From contig JAEXLC010000166.1 in NCBI GenBank assembly GCA_023445495.1, positions 1 through 8,014 of the forward strand: a stretch of 8,014 bases of DNA. The letters run 5' to 3'. Positions 5,510-8,014 of this stretch are shown here, one piece after another. Origin of the DNA: Pseudomonadota bacterium. GTDB taxonomy: Bacteria; Pseudomonadota; Alphaproteobacteria; Sphingomonadales; Sphingomonadaceae. The stretch's first letter is position 1, and every line of letters begins with the position of its first letter. Below the pieces are notes generated by a model that searched no databases, was not told the origin of the DNA, and was given only the letters and a program-made list of their open reading frames with translations. The position numbers were made by a program, and so were the translations under genes.

Positions 5510-6529
5510 CTACCAACCCGAAACCCTGAGCCGCACCTTCACCACCATGTCCGAAGACGTGATGAACAGCGTCTTCCCATCCTCGCCGAAGCAGCAATTC
5601 GCCGCCGCCTTGCCGGTGGCGATCACGCCCAGCTTCTTGCCCTCGGGCGAGATCACCCAGATCCCGCCCGGTCCGCTCGCGAACAGGTACCCGCTCCGCG
5701 CCACCTTCATCCCGTCGGGCAGCCCCGGCAGCTTCTTCGCCACCTCGGCCGAGAAATCGACGAACGGCACCAGCTCGCTGCTCGCCGATCCATCCGCCGC
5801 CAGTTCGCAGGTATAGATCTTCGCCGCATCCGGATCTGACTGGCTGACATACAACCGGTCCAGCCCCGGCGACACGCCGATCCCGTTCGGCCGCTTCAGG
5901 CTCTTGTCGATCAGCGACACGTCGCTGCCATCGGCATTCACCCGGTAGACCCCGTTATACGCCAGCTGCTTGAGCGGCGAATCATCGCCCTCGCTCAACC
6001 CATAGGGCGGATCGGTGAAATAGATGATGCCGTCGCGCCCGGTCGCCAGGTCGTTGCAGCTGTTGAACTTCTTGCCCTCGAACGTCCCCGCGACGATCGT
6101 CTTCTTCTTCGTCGCCAGGTCCACCCGCGCGATCGCCCGCGTGCCCGAATCGGCCATCAGCAGCGCGCCCCTGGCATCGAGGATCATCCCGTTCGATCCC
6201 GCCTCGCGCACCCCCGCCGGGATCGGCCCGGCCAGCCCCGAGGGCGAGAGGAACGCCCGCGCGCCGTCGCCCGCCTTCCAGCGATAGGCGATGTTCATCG
6301 GCACGTCGGAGAAGAGCAGATAGCCGCCCTTCTTCACCCACACCGGACCCTCGGCCCATTTGAACCCGCTCGCGATCACCTCGATCGGGCTGAACGGATC
6401 GATCAGCGCGTCGAGCGCCGGATCGAGCCGGGTGATGCGCCCGACCGCCTGGCCCAGCGCCATGCCGGGCAGGAAGGGCAAGGCAGCCATGCCGGCCAGC
6501 AGGCTGCGGCGCGTCGTCAGGATCATCAT
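5510..6529 (-). CDS. SMP-30/gluconolactonase-family lactone hydrolase, Tat-exported
   Basis: 339 aa. The N-terminus TTRRSLLAG (5-13) with the hydrophobic stretch to ALGQA (24-28) is a twin-arginine signal, so the protein works folded in the periplasm. The remainder is a six-bladed SMP-30/gluconolactonase/LRE beta-propeller. The metal and substrate residues seen in this family are present: E60 in AEGPVW, N159 in SCNDLATG, N215 in RPNGIG and D272 in LPDGMKV. These enzymes use a divalent metal to hydrolyse sugar lactones, for example glucono-1,5-lactone to gluconate. The start ATG at 6529 has GGAG 4 nt upstream, and the preceding oxidoreductase gene stops 9 bp before it, so the two are one operon, probably translationally coupled. 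That pairing makes the lactone product of the oxidoreductase the likely substrate. The exact sugar is not known. Confidence 0.9.
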   Translation of the reverse strand: MMILTTRRSLLAGMAALPFLPGMALGQAVGRITRLDPALDALIDPFSPIEVIASGFKWAEGPVWVKKGGYLLFSDVPMNIAYRWKAGDGARAFLSPSGLAGPIPAGVREAGSNGMILDARGALLMADSGTRAIARVDLATKKKTIVAGTFEGKKFNSCNDLATGRDGIIYFTDPPYGLSEGDDSPLKQLAYNGVYRVNADGSDVSLIDKSLKRPNGIGVSPGLDRLYVSQSDPDAAKIYTCELAADGSASSELVPFVDFSAEVAKKLPGLPDGMKVARSGYLFASGPGGIWVISPEGKKLGVIATGKAAANCCFGEDGKTLFITSSDMVVKVRLRVSGW

Positions 6530-6538
6530 TCTACTCCG

Positions 6539-7642
6539 TCACGCGAGCTGGATCGCCCGCCCTTCGCGCGCCGATCGATAGATCGCCTCGATCAGCCGCA
6601 TGTCGCGCAAGCCTTCCTCGCCCGACGCCCGCAGGGGTATGCCGCTCAGCACGCTTTCCGCAAGATGATCGAGCTGCGCGACGAACTGGTTCTTGGCCGG
6701 CGCCGGCAGCGTGACCTGCTCGGTCTTGCCGTTCGTCCGCGTCCACATCTGGTGGCCCTGATAGGGCGTCGCCGGTTCCATCCCCACCCAGCCCTTGGTC
6801 CCGGTCACCCGGAAGGCGTTGTGGCCGGAGGAATAGCTCGACACGCAATTGGCGATCACACCCGAGGGGAAGCGCATCTGCCAGTCGATCCGGTCCTCGA
6901 CATTCTTGAAGCGCGGGTCGCTGCGGTCGGTGAACTCCATCGCGCTCACCGCCACCGGCTCCTCGCCGGCCAGGTAGCGCGCGGCGTTCAGGCTGTAGAT
7001 GCCGATGTCCATCATCGATCCGCCGCCGGAGAAGGGCCGGTCGAGCCGCCACTGGTTCGGCTGGGCGTAGAAGCCATGTTCGGCGGTGATCAAGGTCGGC
7101 CGCCCGACGAACCCGGTCTTCACCAGCTCGACTGCGCGCAGATTGTACGGCTCGAAATGGCAGCGATAGCCGATCATCAGCTTGCGCTTGGCCTTGTTCG
7201 CCGCCGCGATCATCGCCTCGGCTTCGGCGGCGCTCACCGCCATCGGCTTCTCGCACAGCACATGCTTGCCCGCCTGGCTGGCGCGGATCGAGTATTCCGC
7301 ATGCATGTTGTTGGGCAGCACGACATAGACCAGGTCGATGTCGGGATTGTCCTTGATCCGGTCGTAGCTCTTATAGTCGTACCAGTGGGTCTTCGGGATG
7401 CCATATTGCGCGCCGAACTTCTCGAGCTTGGCCGGCGTGCCGCTCACCAGCGCCTTCAGCTCGGCGAACTCGCAATCGGCGATCCGCGGCAGGATCTGGT
7501 TGGTCGCGTAATTGCCCAGCCCGACGATCGCATAGCCCAGCTTGCGCTTGCCCTGCGCCCAGGCCGGCAGCCCCGCCACGCCCGTAATCAGCCCCGCGCC
7601 GATGCCGCCCAGCACGGTGCGCCGTGTTCCCATGATCGTCAT
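6539..7642 (-). CDS. Gfo/Idh/MocA oxidoreductase, glucose-fructose oxidoreductase-like, Tat-exported
   Basis: 367 aa. GTRRTVLGG (5-13) and a hydrophobic run ending AWAQ (27-30) give a Tat signal. The NADP-binding Rossmann fold starts at GYAIVGLGNYATNQILP (36-52). S67 and K72 in ALVSGTPAK stand where Zymomonas mobilis GFOR has the residues that contact the NADP 2'-phosphate, so NADP preference is likely. EKP with K132 and DIGIY with D212 and Y216 match the catalytic lysine, aspartate and tyrosine. Similarity to GFOR runs through the whole chain (e.g. KLMIGYRCH, QFVAQLDHLAE). GFOR oxidises glucose to gluconolactone while reducing fructose to sorbitol; aldose-aldose oxidoreductase of Caulobacter is a related alternative. 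The ~30-residue N-terminal arm that follows the signal in Zymomonas GFOR is absent: only a few residues separate the signal from the fold. The start at 7642 has GGAGAGGG 9 nt upstream; extension to 7726 would bury the signal. The lactonase gene follows 9 bp later. Confidence 0.9.
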   Translation of the reverse strand: MTIMGTRRTVLGGIGAGLITGVAGLPAWAQGKRKLGYAIVGLGNYATNQILPRIADCEFAELKALVSGTPAKLEKFGAQYGIPKTHWYDYKSYDRIKDNPDIDLVYVVLPNNMHAEYSIRASQAGKHVLCEKPMAVSAAEAEAMIAAANKAKRKLMIGYRCHFEPYNLRAVELVKTGFVGRPTLITAEHGFYAQPNQWRLDRPFSGGGSMMDIGIYSLNAARYLAGEEPVAVSAMEFTDRSDPRFKNVEDRIDWQMRFPSGVIANCVSSYSSGHNAFRVTGTKGWVGMEPATPYQGHQMWTRTNGKTEQVTLPAPAKNQFVAQLDHLAESVLSGIPLRASGEEGLRDMRLIEAIYRSAREGRAIQLA

Positions 7643-7651
7643 TGCCCGGTT

Positions 7652-7659
7652 CCCTCTCC
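7652..7659 (-). promoter_or_regulatory. Shine-Dalgarno for the GFOR-like gene
   Basis: GGAGAGGG on the minus strand, 9 nt before the ATG at 7642. This decides the start over the in-frame ATGs at 7726 and 7633 and puts the RR motif near the N-terminus. Confidence 0.7.
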
Positions 7660-7711
7660 GACTGGCGATTGCCCAAGCCCGTCGCCGGCACGTCATCCGC
7701 CGGTCGCTCCG

Positions 7712-7725
7712 CGTTAGCGCTATCA
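7712..7725 (-). promoter_or_regulatory. Candidate LacI-family operator upstream of the sugar-oxidation operon
   Basis: The minus strand reads TGATAGCGCTAACG, with the exact 8-bp palindrome TAGCGCTA at its centre (7715-7722). As I recall it, the Caulobacter XylR (LacI-family) operator is TGGTAGCGCTAACA; 12 of 14 bases agree. It lies 70-83 bp upstream of the GFOR-like start, a suitable place for a repressor. A second palindrome, TAGGCGCCTA (7736-7745), has its centre 22 bp further upstream. No clear -35/-10 pair was found. The regulator gene is not in the window. Confidence 0.5.
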
Positions 7726-7790
7726 TGGATGGCGGTAGGCGCCTAGGCAGCTACGACTTTGGTCGAGGGCGAACACCGCCCCCTTCCCCA

Positions 7791-7807
7791 CCGTCATCCC
7801 GGCCTTG
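7791..7807. repeat. Truncated REP copy
   Basis: CCGTCATCCCGGCCTTG is identical to the first 17 bp of the REPIN-like element that begins at 7820, but the sequence then departs and the second stem arm is missing. It is a decayed or interrupted half element, in direct orientation, about 12 bp before the intact one. Confidence 0.7.
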
Positions 7808-7819
7808 CCAAGTCACCCA

Positions 7820-7903
7820 CCGTCATCCCGGCCTTGAGCCGGGATCCCGCTTCTTCTTTCTGGGGGCAAGGCAGCGGGACCCCGGCGCAAGGCCGGGGTG
7901 ACG
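7820..7903. repeat. REPIN-like element, copy C (CCGG-stem variant)
   Basis: An 84-bp element beginning CCGTCA and ending TGACG. The left hairpin is ATCCCGGC-CTTGA-GCCGGGAT. The right one, read on the minus strand, is ACCCCGGC-CTTGC-GCCGGGGT. The layout (GTCA, 8-bp stem, CTTGN loop, stem, CC, inverted at the other end) is the same as in copies A and B, though the stem bases differ. Confidence 0.85.
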
Positions 7904-7914
7904 AGAGTACATCA

Positions 7915-7937
7915 CGCCTCCTCCGGGAGAGGAGGCG
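7915..7937. repeat. Perfect hairpin
   Basis: CGCCTCCTC and its complement flank the loop CGGGA, a 9-bp stem. There is no T-tract on either strand. It sits between REPIN copy C and the G-rich hairpin repeat and may belong to another repeat family. Confidence 0.5.
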
Positions 7938-7968
7938 GGCGGCCAATCCCCGCCGCTTCCGCTCTGTT

Positions 7969-8005
7969 CCCCTCCCTGCAAGGGAGGGGCAGGGGGTGGG
8001 TGGCG
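7969..8005. repeat. G-rich hairpin repeat, copy 3
   Basis: Same 37-bp element as 5355-5391, in the same orientation, with a single difference (A instead of T at 7991). The arms are CCCCTCCCT and AGGGAGGGG. It may continue past the window edge. Confidence 0.85.
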
Positions 8006-8014
8006 CGCGCAGCG

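Larger units (their letters stand above)
7643..8014. other. Gene-free regulatory and repeat region
   Basis: 372 bp to the window edge with no credible coding sequence. It holds the ribosome site and probable operator of the minus-strand operon (7652-7745), a REP fragment (7791-7807), a full REPIN-like element (7820-7903), a perfect 9-bp hairpin (7915-7937) and a G-rich hairpin repeat (7969-8005). Confidence 0.7.

Noticed and set aside
7643..7726. N-terminal extension of the GFOR-like gene to 7726
   Set aside because: The extra 28 residues are Arg-rich, have no ribosome site and bury the Tat signal. They also overlap the probable operator.
7791..7903. CRISPR array from repeated CCGTCATCCCGGCC units
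   Set aside because: There is only one intact element and one fragment, the repeats are inverted pairs forming hairpins, and there are no regular spacers.
1..8014. Defence, toxin-antitoxin, prophage or secretion system
   Set aside because: None of the genes has a nuclease, toxin, helicase, integrase, phage or secretion-machinery signature. All recognised genes are metabolic, repair or envelope proteins with uniform codon use.

Overview
The window looks like a chromosomal segment of a high-GC alphaproteobacterium, most likely Sphingomonas or a close relative in the Sphingomonadales. The reasons are the GC-rich codon choice throughout, a CYP153-type P450, a periplasmic oxidoreductase very close to Zymomonas glucose-fructose oxidoreductase, and several intergenic hairpin repeats of a kind familiar from sphingomonad genomes. 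This assignment is inference from recognition; no search was run.

Layout. Positions 1-176 hold a C-homopolymer tract, a repeat hairpin and a promoter/operator region with a perfect 7-bp inverted repeat. A CYP153-family cytochrome P450 follows (+, 177-1418), then a Tat-exported methionine-R-sulfoxide reductase, msrB (+, 1556-2038). msrB is bracketed by two inverted copies of a ~90-bp REPIN-like element. A secreted CHAP-domain protein (-, 2222-2791) converges on msrB and ends in a clear intrinsic terminator. A 436-bp divergent intergenic region carries a consensus -10 box and a GGTTAA/TTAACC palindrome. It leads into an unrecognised 183-aa helical protein (+, 3228-3779).

The rest is on the minus strand. 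A NUDT19-like Nudix hydrolase (4552-5295) is read first, followed at once by an extensin-like M15-type peptidase-fold protein (3821-4546) with a non-ATG start. A two-gene sugar-oxidation operon comes next: a GFOR-like Gfo/Idh/MocA oxidoreductase (6539-7642), then an SMP-30/gluconolactonase-type protein (5510-6529) 9 bp downstream. Both carry Tat signal peptides, so the likely job is periplasmic oxidation of an aldose to a lactone followed by lactone hydrolysis. Upstream of this operon is a palindrome that closely resembles the LacI-family operators of alphaproteobacterial sugar regulons.

Intergenic DNA is unusually rich in repeats. There are three full REPIN-like elements (1425-1514, 2062-2151, 7820-7903) plus a fragment. 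All share the architecture GTCA + 8-bp stem + CTTGN loop + stem + CC, with compensatory changes in the stems. There are also three copies of a second, G-rich hairpin element (5355-5391, 5461-5493 inverted, 7969-8005). I found no transposase, CRISPR array, RNA gene or defence system. The coding content is mostly ordinary; the best leads are the sugar-oxidation operon with its operator and the covarying repeat elements.
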